A stretch of 37,858 nucleotides of DNA from Pirellulaceae bacterium (GTDB lineage: Bacteria > Planctomycetota > Planctomycetia > Pirellulales > Pirellulaceae). Below, one piece after another: positions 19,745 to 27,294 of this stretch (positions are counted from its first letter, which is position 1; each line of letters starts with the position of its first letter). Position numbers and translations under genes: made by a program. The stretch lies in NCBI GenBank assembly GCA_030681235.1, contig JAUXWY010000262.1, positions 1 through 37,858 on the forward strand, read 5' to 3'. The notes beneath the pieces were generated by a model. The model was not told where the DNA came from, did no database searches, and was given only the letters and a program-made list of their open reading frames with translations.

Positions 19745-20425
19745 ATGCCCTCCCCCACCACCGCCAATCCTTCCGCTCAAGGCGTGCAAGAATTGCTGGA
19801 CAAACTGCGCGATGAAGGCGTGGCCGCCGGACAAACCCAGGCCGAACGGTTGATCGCCGACGCTCGCGTCCAAGCCATGGAAATCTTGGACCAAGCCAAA
19901 TCCGAAGCCGCGAAATTGTTGAGCAACGCTCGCAGCCAAGCGGCTGAATTTGAAGCCAGCGGAAAGGCGGCGCTCCGGATGGCCAGTCGCGACGTGATCC
20001 TCAGCGTACGCGAGGCCTGTCACGATGAGTTTCGCAATCGGCTCCGCCAATTCGTCAAGCATCGCTTGTCGGACCAGAAACTGTTGGAGCAAATGATCTT
20101 GGAATTGGCCGCCAAGACTCGACCCAGTGATGCGGCCGGGAAACTATTGTTGCAGTTGCCCAGCACTCATGTCAGCTCGGAAGAGCTGCAAAAAGAAGTT
20201 CGCGACGTGAAGCCTGGCTCGTTGGCGGCGTTTGTGCTCGGTTTGACCGCTGACGTGCTGCGCGAGGGACTGACCTTTGGCGTTTCGGACGAAGATGGCG
20301 AAGGCGTCCGCATCAAGTTGTTGGACGACGATGTGCAATTGGAACTCACGGATCATACGATCACGTCGGTCCTGATGCGGTACTTGGCTCCCCGTTATCG
20401 CGCCGTGATGCAACAGGAAGTCTAA
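19745..20425 (+). CDS. atpE: V-type ATP synthase subunit E (peripheral stalk)
   Basis: A 226-residue protein. The Ala/Glu/Gln-rich N-terminal helix (about residues 10-90, AERLIADARVQAMEILDQAK) is typical of stator subunit E. A globular C-terminal domain contains LTFGVSDEDGEGVRIKLLDDD. AAGGAA lies 6 bases upstream of the ATG. The next gene begins after a single base. In related operons subunit E is the first gene; here it is fifth. Confidence 0.88.
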   Translation: MPSPTTANPSAQGVQELLDKLRDEGVAAGQTQAERLIADARVQAMEILDQAKSEAAKLLSNARSQAAEFEASGKAALRMASRDVILSVREACHDEFRNRLRQFVKHRLSDQKLLEQMILELAAKTRPSDAAGKLLLQLPSTHVSSEELQKEVRDVKPGSLAAFVLGLTADVLREGLTFGVSDEDGEGVRIKLLDDDVQLELTDHTITSVLMRYLAPRYRAVMQQEV

Positions 20426-20426
20426 C

Positions 20427-21101
20427 GTGGGTCGTCGAACCTATTACGACCTGATCGCCAGTCTGCCGGGTTTGCCGATCCGCTTTGACGTGGAGCGTCC
20501 GCCCATCAGTGGATTGCGACTCATGGAGCGGTTGCAGATTCTGGATGCAGATGACGCCGCAGTCGTGGAACAGTGGACCAACTTTGTCGGCTGGGATCGC
20601 CAGGTGTTGGAACGCACCGACGATGATGTCGCTCAATCGTATCATCGTTTGATCGGCGAGATTTCCAATGCCACTTTGTTGGAACTGATCCAGCATCGGA
20701 TGGACACTCGCACGATCATTGCGGCCATCCGTCGGCGTCGCGCCGGGATGCCGCCGCCCACCGGCGTGGGCCAATGGGTCGATAAGATTCGGCGTGACTT
20801 TCAACATCCACAGTTTCAGCTGCAAACGCTGTATCCGTGGATTGGTCGCTTTGATCAGTTGATGGGTGAAGGCCAGGCGCTGGAAGCCCAACGGATCGTT
20901 TTCGAATTCAATTATCGTGAACTGGAAGAATTGGCTCCGAACGACATGTTCTCGTTCGAAGCGATTTTGATTTACTTGGTTCGTTGGGAGATCATCGATC
21001 GCTGGACGAGCCTGGACGAAGCAGCTGGTAAGACTCGCTTTGAAACCATGATTAGGGAGACACTCGGTGAGTACGCTCATCTCTTCGAACCAACCGAATA
21101 G
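20427..21101 (+). CDS. DUF2764 family protein of the V-ATPase operon
   Basis: A 224-residue protein with a GTG start one base after the atpE stop. The N-terminal YYDLIASLPGLP motif matches the V-ATPase-linked DUF2764 family, found between subunits E and A in chlamydiae, spirochaetes and Bacteroidota. The body is helical, with W-rich segments. Its role is not established; since no recognisable subunit C gene is in the operon, it may fill the C position that joins rotor and membrane ring (inference). It overlaps the next gene by 35 bases. Confidence 0.82.
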   Translation: MGRRTYYDLIASLPGLPIRFDVERPPISGLRLMERLQILDADDAAVVEQWTNFVGWDRQVLERTDDDVAQSYHRLIGEISNATLLELIQHRMDTRTIIAAIRRRRAGMPPPTGVGQWVDKIRRDFQHPQFQLQTLYPWIGRFDQLMGEGQALEAQRIVFEFNYRELEELAPNDMFSFEAILIYLVRWEIIDRWTSLDEAAGKTRFETMIRETLGEYAHLFEPTE

Positions 21102-22908
21102 CGGACCAAATTCTGGATCGCGAATCACCAACACCCGTGCTCATGTGATCGGCATCAATGGCAACATTGTGACCATCGAGACCGATGGTGGACGCATCAT
21201 GAAGAACGAGGTGGCCTACGTCGTGGTGGGCGACGAACGCCTGAAATCGGAAGTGCTCCGGATCTACGGCAAGATCGCTGACTTGCAGGTGTTCGAGGAA
21301 ACGCACGGCGTCCGCTGCGGCAATGCGGTCGAGTTGTCGGGACAGCTGTTGTCGGTGACCTTGGGGCCTGGCATGTTGGGCGTGATCTTCGACGGGCTGC
21401 AGAGCCCGCTGACGACACTGGCCGAACGCGACGGCTTCTTCCTCAAGCGCGGACAGGATCTTTATCCGCTGGATACAACCCGCAAATGGGAATTTACCGC
21501 CAACGTCAATGTCGGCGACAAGATTCGCGCGGGTCAAGTTTGGGGCACGGTCCCGGAACGCAACGTCACGCATAAATTGATGGCGCCGTTTGATCTCCGC
21601 GATGCGATGGAAGTGGTGGCCGTCTACACCGGGCCACGAACGATCAACGAGACCGTCCTGGTGGTTAAAGACTCGTCCGGCAAGACACACGATTGGACGA
21701 TGACACAAACCTGGGCCGTTCGACGATCGATCCCCGAAACGCTGCTTCGGCAACGCACGATTGAACGTCAGTTCCCCAGCGAGCCGTTGACCACCACGAT
21801 GCGAATTGTGGACACGTTTTTTCCGATCGCTCGCGGCGGTACCGCCTGTATCCCGGGCCCGTTTGGTGCCGGCAAGACCGTGACGCAAGGGCTGTTGGCA
21901 CGGTACGCGACCATTGACGTCGTGATCGTGGTGGCGTGTGGCGAACGAGCGGGTGAAGTGGTGGAAACCATTCACGAGTTTGCCGAAATGATCGACCCTC
22001 GCACGGGCGGCAAGTTGATGGATCGCACGATCATCATTTGCAACACGTCGTCGATGCCCGTGGCCGCGCGTGAGGCCTCGATTTATACCGGGATCACCTT
22101 GGGCGAGTACTATCGGCAGATGGGGTTGGATGTGCTGTTGTTGGCCGACTCGACCTCGCGTTGGGCCCAGGCCATGCGGGAAACGTCCGGTCGCTTGGAA
22201 GAAATTCCAGGTGAAGAAGCGTTTCCGGCTTACTTGGACTCGGCTATCAAGAGCGTGTACGAACGGGCGGGTGTGCTGAAACTGCAAGATGGTTCGACCG
22301 GCAGTTTGACGCTGGTCGGAAGCGTGTCGCCGGCCGGTGGCAACTTCGAAGAACCGGTCACCCAGTCCACGCTAGGTACGGTCAAGTGTTTCTTAGGCCT
22401 TTCCTACGAACGAGCTTACAAACGATTTTATCCGGCGATTGACCCGTTGATCTCGTGGTCGCGATATCGCGAGCAATTGCAGCCGTATTTTGATCGGCAC
22501 TTGGCACCGGATTGGACCAAGTCCGTGACCAAGATGCACAACTTGCTGCGGCAAGGCAACGACATCCTGCGCATGATGCAGGTAACCGGCGAAGAAGGCA
22601 TCACGACCGAGGATTTTGTGACGTATCAGAAGGCCCTGTTCTTGGACATGGTCTATCTGCAACAAGATGCGTTTGACAAAGTGGACGTGACGGTTCCGGA
22701 AGAACGTCAGAAAGCCATGTTCTTGCTCTGCAAGCGTCTGATTGATCGCCAGTATCAATTCCGCGACAAGGAACAAGTTCGCGACTGCTTCACACGCTTG
22801 ACCGGTTTGTTCAAGAACTTGAACTATTCGGCCTCCGGCAGCGAAGACTACCGCCGCTACATCGCGCAGATCGAAGAACTAGAACGAAAATACGTCGGCG
22901 GAGAGTAA
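21067..22908 (+). CDS. atpA: V-type ATP synthase subunit A (catalytic)
   Basis: A 613-residue catalytic subunit. The GTG at 21067 has GGGAG 6 bases upstream and lies inside the previous gene. Walker A is GPFGAGKT (264-271, Lys270). The catalytic Glu293 is in CGERAGEV. Further family motifs are LLADSTSRWAQAMRE and GSVSPAGGNFEEPVTQ. The length and bulge domain are normal for the family. As the last gene it closes the permuted operon, whereas related operons have it directly before subunit B. Confidence 0.96.
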   Translation: MSTLISSNQPNSGPNSGSRITNTRAHVIGINGNIVTIETDGGRIMKNEVAYVVVGDERLKSEVLRIYGKIADLQVFEETHGVRCGNAVELSGQLLSVTLGPGMLGVIFDGLQSPLTTLAERDGFFLKRGQDLYPLDTTRKWEFTANVNVGDKIRAGQVWGTVPERNVTHKLMAPFDLRDAMEVVAVYTGPRTINETVLVVKDSSGKTHDWTMTQTWAVRRSIPETLLRQRTIERQFPSEPLTTTMRIVDTFFPIARGGTACIPGPFGAGKTVTQGLLARYATIDVVIVVACGERAGEVVETIHEFAEMIDPRTGGKLMDRTIIICNTSSMPVAAREASIYTGITLGEYYRQMGLDVLLLADSTSRWAQAMRETSGRLEEIPGEEAFPAYLDSAIKSVYERAGVLKLQDGSTGSLTLVGSVSPAGGNFEEPVTQSTLGTVKCFLGLSYERAYKRFYPAIDPLISWSRYREQLQPYFDRHLAPDWTKSVTKMHNLLRQGNDILRMMQVTGEEGITTEDFVTYQKALFLDMVYLQQDAFDKVDVTVPEERQKAMFLLCKRLIDRQYQFRDKEQVRDCFTRLTGLFKNLNYSASGSEDYRRYIAQIEELERKYVGGE

Positions 22909-23260
22909 GCCCGAATCGCTCGGCGAGTCCCGGATTTGTCCCAATATGACGTTGCGATTAGCCAACCGCAGGCAACACCGGGCGATTTGCAATCGTTTCC
23001 GGTGTGGCCCCGATTTCCGGTGTAGCCAAGTATTCCGGTGTAGCCAGTGAACGGCGGCGCGTGTTTACTTGGGCTTGTTGTTGTCGTCGTCCCGGCTTCC
23101 TTGGCGATTCAACAGTTTTTATCGCAGGCCGCCAATGGAGCCGTGCTCATCCAAGCGGAGTTCTCTTGGGGCCCAGCGTCCTAACCTAACCGTCACCCAA
23201 GTACTTCTGGAATCAAGTCCGAAGAATCATGGTTATCTAACGGAGGCCGGCGAAACGAAT
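22909..23260. repeat. Intergenic region with 18-bp tandem repeat
   Basis: There is no convincing gene between atpA and the DUF3309 gene. Three units with an 18-base period start at 22997, 23015 and 23033 and share TTCCGGTGTRGCC. The remainder shows nothing I recognise, and no T-run terminator is evident after atpA. Confidence 0.7.
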
Positions 23261-23422
23261 TTAGAGTGGCAAACGCCCAAGTAGCAACAGAACGATGAGG
23301 ACGACGACGATTACCCCGAGCAGGCCGCTGGGTCCGTAACCCCAATTTCGGCTGTAGTTCCAATTGGGCATCGCTCCCAAAAGAACGAGTATCAACAGGA
23401 TCAGTAAGATGGTGCCTAACAT
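23261..23422 (-). CDS. DUF3309 small membrane protein
   Basis: A 53-residue protein starting MLGTILLILLILVLLGAMPN. It has two hydrophobic helices separated by the invariant polar stretch PNWNYSRNWGYGPSG, and a second helix GLLGVIVVVLIVLLLLG. This is the exact DUF3309 architecture common in proteobacteria and planctomycetes, often seen near stress genes. The function is unknown. The weak purine-rich GAAGAGA precedes the ATG. It stands alone and opposite to the V-ATPase operon. Confidence 0.9.
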   Translation of the reverse strand: MLGTILLILLILVLLGAMPNWNYSRNWGYGPSGLLGVIVVVLIVLLLLGRLPL

Positions 23423-23734
23423 GTTCGTCTCTTCATCTTTGAAGTTTCATTTCATCGCATCGCGTACTGTCGGCGATTTCGCAGCAGATTCCCGGCATGG
23501 ACGCTGGTCCTATGCAACCCGAGTTCTCGACATATCGAAAGCACCGCGTCCCCGAGCACGACACCTGATTGTACGAATCGACACTGGCTCTTCGCATCGA
23601 GCGTGCCCTGAAATAAACATGGCGGATTCCACCAGCGAGTATCGCTGCCCCGAATTGTGGTTACTTGGCGGCGTTGTGATCCCGATAGCAAGCCTGTCGC
23701 TTCTCTGATTTTTATCGATAAACGCCGTCGCCAC
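23423..23734. other. Intergenic region, nothing recognised
   Basis: Short open frames exist on both strands but none shows a protein family signature or ribosome binding site. The region ends at two abutting gene remnants. Confidence 0.5.
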
Positions 23735-23800
23735 ACCCACCGTCGCGACACCCACCGCGACAAAGTCGCCCGGCGTTGGTTGCGTGACCATCGGTACCGA
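23735..23800 (-). pseudogene. Remnant similar to the C-terminal part of the zinc-ribbon membrane protein at 24.4-25.1 kb
   Basis: On the minus strand the segment reads VTQPTPGDFVAVG, close to VITQRTPGDFVAIGG in the intact gene 0.7 kb away, and the DNA is also alignable. Downstream the similarity is lost into a Gly/Val/Ala run. There is no start region and no zinc-binding part. It is most simply a leftover of a duplicated paralogue. Confidence 0.55.
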
Positions 23801-23817
23801 GTCGCGTCGACCAGAAT

Positions 23818-23982
23818 GAACTGTTAAACTATCTTGATGCCAAGTCGCAAAGGTTCGACACGCTTCAATCGGAAGCCGAACGAGCCATCGAACTTCTCCA
23901 GAAACGCCGCACCGCCCTCAGCTCCGCCGTCGTCACCGGCAAGATCGACGTGCGTGCAATCAATGAAACGAAGGCCCCATGA
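23818..23982 (+). pseudogene. hsdS: C-terminal remnant of a type I restriction specificity subunit (HsdS)
   Basis: The frame reads NYLDAKSQRFDTLQSEAERA followed by IELLQKRRTALSSAVVTGKIDVR and a stop at 23980-23982. This is the characteristic C-terminal conserved helix and TGKIDVR tail of HsdS subunits. Only about 55 of the usual roughly 400 residues remain; both target recognition domains are missing. The remnant begins some 20 bases from the previous pseudogene fragment, and its stop overlaps the start of the next gene. Confidence 0.75.
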
Positions 23983-24407
23983 TTATGACGCTCAAGGTCA
24001 CGCTCGTTCGTGGCATGTATTGCGAGGGCGATTGGACAGCCAACATCGAGCTCGAAGAATCATCCACCCTCGAAGACCTTCATCTCGCCGTGCAAGAGGC
24101 GGTCAAATTTGACGACGACCATTTGTACAGCTTCTTTGTGTCGCGGACGGACAGGAGCACGGGTCGCGATTATTTCGACGACGATAATGGGCTGATCTTC
24201 ACCACAATAGTCGGAGACATGTTTCCTCTGCCGAAGGATCGTTGTTTGTTCTACTTGTTCGATTGGCGTTATGAGTGGGTTTTCAAAATCTCGCCGAGCA
24301 GGAAACGCCCTCACGAGCCATTACAAGGCGTGAAATATCACCGCGTCGAGAGCGAATCGGGAGTTAAGCCGGTGCAGTATCCCCATTATGAGGATGACGA
24401 CGAATGA
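23979..24407 (+). CDS. Plasmid pRiA4b ORF-3-like protein
   Basis: A 142-residue protein. Segments LVRGMYCEGDWTANIELEES, HLYSFFV, DMFPLPKDRCLFYLFDW and RYEWVFKI match the pRiA4b ORF-3 / IS1096 TnpR-like family. This family is common on mobile DNA and in planctomycetes and has no firm function; despite the name it is not a recombinase. The acidic C-terminus ends EDDDE. The ATG overlaps the stop of the hsdS remnant (ATGA), so it was probably once the gene after hsdS. The convergent gene begins 6 bases downstream. Confidence 0.8.
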   Translation: MIMTLKVTLVRGMYCEGDWTANIELEESSTLEDLHLAVQEAVKFDDDHLYSFFVSRTDRSTGRDYFDDDNGLIFTTIVGDMFPLPKDRCLFYLFDWRYEWVFKISPSRKRPHEPLQGVKYHRVESESGVKPVQYPHYEDDDE

Positions 24408-24413
24408 CGCTCA

Positions 24414-25094
24414 TCAGAAAGCGAAGTAAATAAACAATACGGCCGCCAACGGGCTGAGCAGTAGGATCCAACCACCGATCGCTACAAAGTCACCGGGCGT
24501 TCGTTGGGTGATCACGGGACGACCATGACCCAAAGTGATTCCCACAAGATTGCCCATCCCGTCCGGAAACCAAATACACGCCAGCGGCCAAACGAGAAAC
24601 AGGGCCAAATAAAGCACCGACTCTAGTCCGCCAGTCACCGCAGCGGCGAGTACGTAGATAACGGCGACGCTTGTCGAAAGTCCGCGAGAGCGCAACCACA
24701 ACCTGGCACTTTGCAGTCGGTTTTCGCTACGAATTTCTTTAGCCCAAGCATCGCCAAGTCGTCGCAAGGCCGGACTGCCTGATCGATGTCGCACGATCCG
24801 TTCCAATTGGCCCGACGCCAACCAAATACCGTCGCAGGCGTGACACCGGTTGATGAAGATCCCCGAATCATACGCGTAGTTGAAAGGAACCATTGGTTGT
24901 CGGCATTTGGGACACGCCAGTTCGACCGGATTGGAACCTCCACCGATCGCCTCGCCCGTTGGTTCGGCACCGCGAACCAATTGCCCGAATCCCGCAAAGC
25001 TCAGCCACTGACCCCTGCACGATTCGCAGCGTTCGACGGGCAACCCATTCAATGAAACCAAGGTCAAAGATTTTCTACACGCAGGACAGTCCAT
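24414..25094 (-). CDS. Zinc-ribbon (TFIIB-type) membrane protein
   Basis: A 226-residue protein with two TFIIB-like zinc ribbons at the N-terminus. The first is MDCPACRKS followed by VERCESCRGQWLSF; the second is LACPKCRQPM followed by NRCHACDGIWLASGQLERI. The CxxC pairs and the trailing W-L-S pattern are those of the zf-TFIIB family. The C-terminal half has two or three membrane segments (VIYVLAAAVTGGLESVLYLALF; WILLLSPLAAVLFIYF). The function is unknown. It lies directly left of the island boundary, and a remnant of a similar gene lies at 23.7 kb. Confidence 0.82.
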   Translation of the reverse strand: MDCPACRKSLTLVSLNGLPVERCESCRGQWLSFAGFGQLVRGAEPTGEAIGGGSNPVELACPKCRQPMVPFNYAYDSGIFINRCHACDGIWLASGQLERIVRHRSGSPALRRLGDAWAKEIRSENRLQSARLWLRSRGLSTSVAVIYVLAAAVTGGLESVLYLALFLVWPLACIWFPDGMGNLVGITLGHGRPVITQRTPGDFVAIGGWILLLSPLAAVLFIYFAF

Positions 25095-25114
25095 CGCGCT
25101 CTTGAGGCCCGTAT

Positions 25115-25209
25115 GAGCCCATCATGAAAACGAAAAAACCGGGGTTTTGATGGTTCGGGATGTTTACTGCCAGATCATTGCAAACCGTACAAACGATACC
25201 CCCTAGGGG
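25115..25209. repeat. Left attachment-like repeat (copy of tRNA-Glu 3' end and flank)
   Basis: The 64 bases 25146-25209 match 34734-34797 at 62 positions and end in CCCCCTAGGGG, the last bases of the tRNA-Glu gene read from the opposite strand. Similarity extends left to 25115 through a shortened form of the tRNA terminator, 12 bases shorter than the right copy. It carries only the tRNA tail, as expected for the distal att site of an element integrated in a tRNA gene. Confidence 0.85.
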
Positions 25210-25352
25210 CAACGCTGTGACGCATTTTCGTAGTGGAATTCGCCAGAATTCCCGTATCTGTGCGCTGCAAGGGAACTCTGGCGAGTTCCACTACGTTCGA
25301 AATCCTTGACTTGTTCAGGTTCAAAATGCTTCACAGCGTTGCCCGAGGGGGG
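25199..25352. repeat. Large imperfect palindrome beginning at the att core
   Basis: The left arm runs from CCCCCTAGGGGCAACGCTG through GTAGTGGAATTCGCCAGAATTCC. The right arm runs from GGAACTCTGGCGAGTTCCAC (25272 onward) to AAAATGCTTCACAGCGTTG and CCCGAGGGGGG. The right arm has an extra 27 bases between its blocks. The inner core AACTCGCCAGAGTT is the same family as the hairpins at 1188-1234. It is non-coding. Confidence 0.8.
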
Positions 25353-25372
25353 TTGAACATCCCCAAGAAACC

Positions 25373-25759
25373 ATGGGAAAAACTGATGTTTCTGATTTCC
25401 GTCCCCCCATTGGTCCCCCCACACCCGATGAGGTGATGTTGGTGTGGCGTGATCTGTCCCCGGCTGATCGAGCGGCATGGATCGAGATGGGGCGGGAAAC
25501 GGCCTCGGAGATGGAGCGACTACGGATCGACGCGGTCGGGATCGCCTGGCTGGACTACTACCTCGCCCATTTGAAGTTCACCCAGGTCGAATCCGCCGCC
25601 CGTTCGGTTCAGGACCACTTTCAAAAGCGATTGGACCGAGCCCTCAACCGCTACTTGAAGTCCATCAAAACACAGGCCACCGTCCGCAAAATGGCCTTTC
25701 CTACACTGATTGCTCTTCAAGCCGACATCCGAGTGGCTAATAGTTCGCCGCGACTGTAG
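25373..25759 (+). CDS. Hypothetical island protein, 128 residues
   Basis: I do not recognise this protein. It starts MGKTDVSDFRPPIGPPTPDE. The middle is acidic and helical (LSPADRAAWIEMGRETASEM) and the C-terminus is basic and helical (QKRLDRALNRYLKSIKTQA). There is no signal peptide or membrane segment. The PPIGPP segment is encoded by a 19-base sequence that recurs at the other end of the island. The large palindrome lies just upstream, and a strong bidirectional terminator about 190 bases downstream. Confidence 0.6.
   Translation: MGKTDVSDFRPPIGPPTPDEVMLVWRDLSPADRAAWIEMGRETASEMERLRIDAVGIAWLDYYLAHLKFTQVESAARSVQDHFQKRLDRALNRYLKSIKTQATVRKMAFPTLIALQADIRVANSSPRL
25403..25421 (+). repeat. 19-bp direct repeat, left copy
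   Basis: CCCCCCATTGGTCCCCCCA is identical to 34649-34667. Both copies are near the island ends and both encode PPIGPP in the local frame. Confidence 0.85.
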
Positions 25760-25944
25760 GGCGAGAATAACGGGGGCATTTTGGTCTTGTATCGTGAGTT
25801 AGTTGCCGAAGTTGGTCACCATCGAGTAGGAGATCGGAGAATCTGTTAGAGTCGACTCTCCGGTCGGGTTGGGCAGCGACTCAGTCGGTTCTAACATCAA
25901 GCTTTGGTCGCGTTCTTCTGCCATCTACGAGAAAAAATGGGATA

Positions 25945-25990
25945 TAAAAAAAGATCGTGCAGGAGGGGCCCCCTGCGCGATCGTTTTTTT
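25945..25990. terminator. Bidirectional intrinsic terminator
   Basis: An A-run, the stem GATCG-t-GCAGG paired with CCTGC-g-CGATC, and a run of seven T. The same structure with its A-run serves the leftward gene. It sits between the convergent 128-residue and secreted-protein genes. Confidence 0.9.
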
Positions 25991-26015
25991 GACCTTTGAT
26001 TCATGTGCCAACGAA

Positions 26016-26759
26016 CTAATTCGGAATCGCCATAATTCCCTTCGCTAAGCCCATCATTCTTTTTTTGGTCGAAGCGGTTCTTCGAAACGCATTAAGCATT
26101 CGGTCGGCGACTCGAGCGTCTCCATTGGTCGAATTTTCGATGTGAATCGCTTCCGCATATCGCTGCACGCTGCGCGCGTCGGTTTCTGCATCCAAGGCTT
26201 CGGCGATGGCCCCTGAGGCCTCGTCGAACGTTTCAAGAATGATCTTGACGCTTGCCACAATCTCTTTCGCCGAATCCCAGACATTTTTCAGCTCATCCGT
26301 AATTCGGCGGATATATCCGCCAGATCGCTTGGCCCATGCCGCCGCCTCCTTGATCCAATCGGTCAAGTCCGACCACCAGCCGCGGTGGAAAAAACCTCGA
26401 TGCAATTGGACGGCCGGTTGCGAAAATTCGGGGGCGTCCGCCTCGGCAACTATCACTCTATGGGGCGGCCGGTTCGGGCGGTACACGCTGATGATGACCC
26501 CCTTGGCCCCGTCTGATATCCGTTCCGCCGCCCGAGTGCCCACTTCGAAATATCGGCCGTCCGGAACGTGCCGGCCGAACCTCTTCTCGGCGGGCCCCAC
26601 GGCGCGCCAACCATCCGTTGGGTCGATGGCTCCCTCAACACACGCACGCTCCACCTCGATCGCTGACACCGACGGCGAAAACAGTCCGACAACGACCAGC
26701 GTTGCAACCAACGCCAGTGGGCCGATTTTACTCGGCAAAAACAAACTTTTTTTCAACAT
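26016..26759 (-). CDS. Secreted protein of unknown function, sigma54-linked
   Basis: A 247-residue protein. The ATG follows GGAG by 7 bases. It has a clear Sec signal (MLKKSLFLPSKIGPLALVAT, then VVVGLFSPSVSA). The mature N-terminal half is a small beta-rich region (GRYFEVGTRAAERISDGAKG, then VIISVYRP). A W-rich helical segment follows (GWWSDLTDWIKEAAAWAKRS), and the C-terminal half is helical. I recognise no family. A sigma54-type promoter lies 84 bases upstream, reading toward it from the intergenic region shared with the AAA+ regulator gene. It is therefore a candidate target of that regulator (inference). Confidence 0.75.
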   Translation of the reverse strand: MLKKSLFLPSKIGPLALVATLVVVGLFSPSVSAIEVERACVEGAIDPTDGWRAVGPAEKRFGRHVPDGRYFEVGTRAAERISDGAKGVIISVYRPNRPPHRVIVAEADAPEFSQPAVQLHRGFFHRGWWSDLTDWIKEAAAWAKRSGGYIRRITDELKNVWDSAKEIVASVKIILETFDEASGAIAEALDAETDARSVQRYAEAIHIENSTNGDARVADRMLNAFRRTASTKKRMMGLAKGIMAIPN

Positions 26760-26843
26760 TCGAACACTCCTTCAAAACCAACATAACGCACCAAATCGCG
26801 AGTCAATTTCGATTGAATCGGCAGTCGCGACGTTAGGTGAACG

Positions 26844-26859
26844 TGCAACATTCGCGCCA
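26844..26859 (-). promoter_or_regulatory. Sigma54 (-24/-12) promoter, leftward
   Basis: Read on the minus strand: TGGCGCGAATGTTGCA. It keeps GG-N10-GC spacing and differs from TGGCAC-N5-TTGCA at one position. The predicted transcript starts near 26833, about 75 bases before the secreted-protein ATG. Confidence 0.6.
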
Positions 26860-27294
26860 ACCGTTGAAGATTGATCTAATGCAAATTTAAGTTTCTTTAA
26901 TTGCTATTTTGCGTCCTATTATTTTCCTTTGGACCGCACTTGCCCCAGCGGGCTGATGGTCCTGATTTCCCGGGCGGAAGCGTCGGTGGGCCGGGCCGGG
27001 GTTGGTTCGCCCTCGCTTACCGGCCGCCAAATATAACGGTCGCCCCATACCTTAACCACTTCATCTTTTCAGCAGTTGGTGAGCAACCCCGGACAATCTT
27101 TCGTCCGGTTTGGTCTTTTACCGAATTCATTGGTCTTCAAAGGCAATTGCTTCTTGATTGCCTTTGGCGAACGTCATACAGTCTTCTTGGCGGCTTCGTC
27201 ATTCTCTTTGAAACACGGGAGTGTTTTGCTGATTCCTGGCATTGTATGCCTGGAAGAGTCGTCGCCTATTATTTAACTAAACTGGGGTAACCTC
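26860..27294 (+). other. Structured leader region upstream of the AAA+ regulator
   Basis: No gene is supported. 26941-27040 is a G+C-rich block in an A+T-rich setting, with GGCCGG/CCGGCC pairing. Hairpins follow at 27085-27110 (GGAC/GTCC with AACC/GGTT) and 27138-27166 (perfect 10-bp stem CAAAGGCAAT/ATTGCCTTTG, 9-base loop). This could be a structured 5' leader, a small RNA or activator binding sites. A weak TTGATT-N17-TACAGT promoter-like pair occurs here, but I do not rely on it. Confidence 0.4.

Noticed and set aside
21052-22287. 411-residue open frame antisense to atpA
   Set aside because: It mirrors the codon structure of atpA, is His/Arg-rich and has no family pattern; likewise the long antisense frames at 332-1114, 10582-11220, 12919-13641 and 16955-17659.
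23364-23708. 114-residue open frame overlapping the DUF3309 gene
   Set aside because: It is antisense to a clearly recognised small gene and has no signature of its own.
25199-25209. Second tRNA-Glu gene at the left island edge
   Set aside because: Only the last 11 bases of the tRNA are present; the rest of the cloverleaf is missing.
26929-26946. Sigma54-like TGGACCGCACTTGC near the AAA+ leader
   Set aside because: Spacing between GG and GC is 9, not the required 10.
27229-27245. Sigma54-like TGGCATTGTATGCC directly before the AAA+ gene
   Set aside because: GG to GC spacing is 8 and the -12 element is poor.
26901-27290. 129-residue open frame upstream of the AAA+ gene
   Set aside because: No ribosome binding site, no family signature and erratic composition; it overlaps a structured G+C-rich block.
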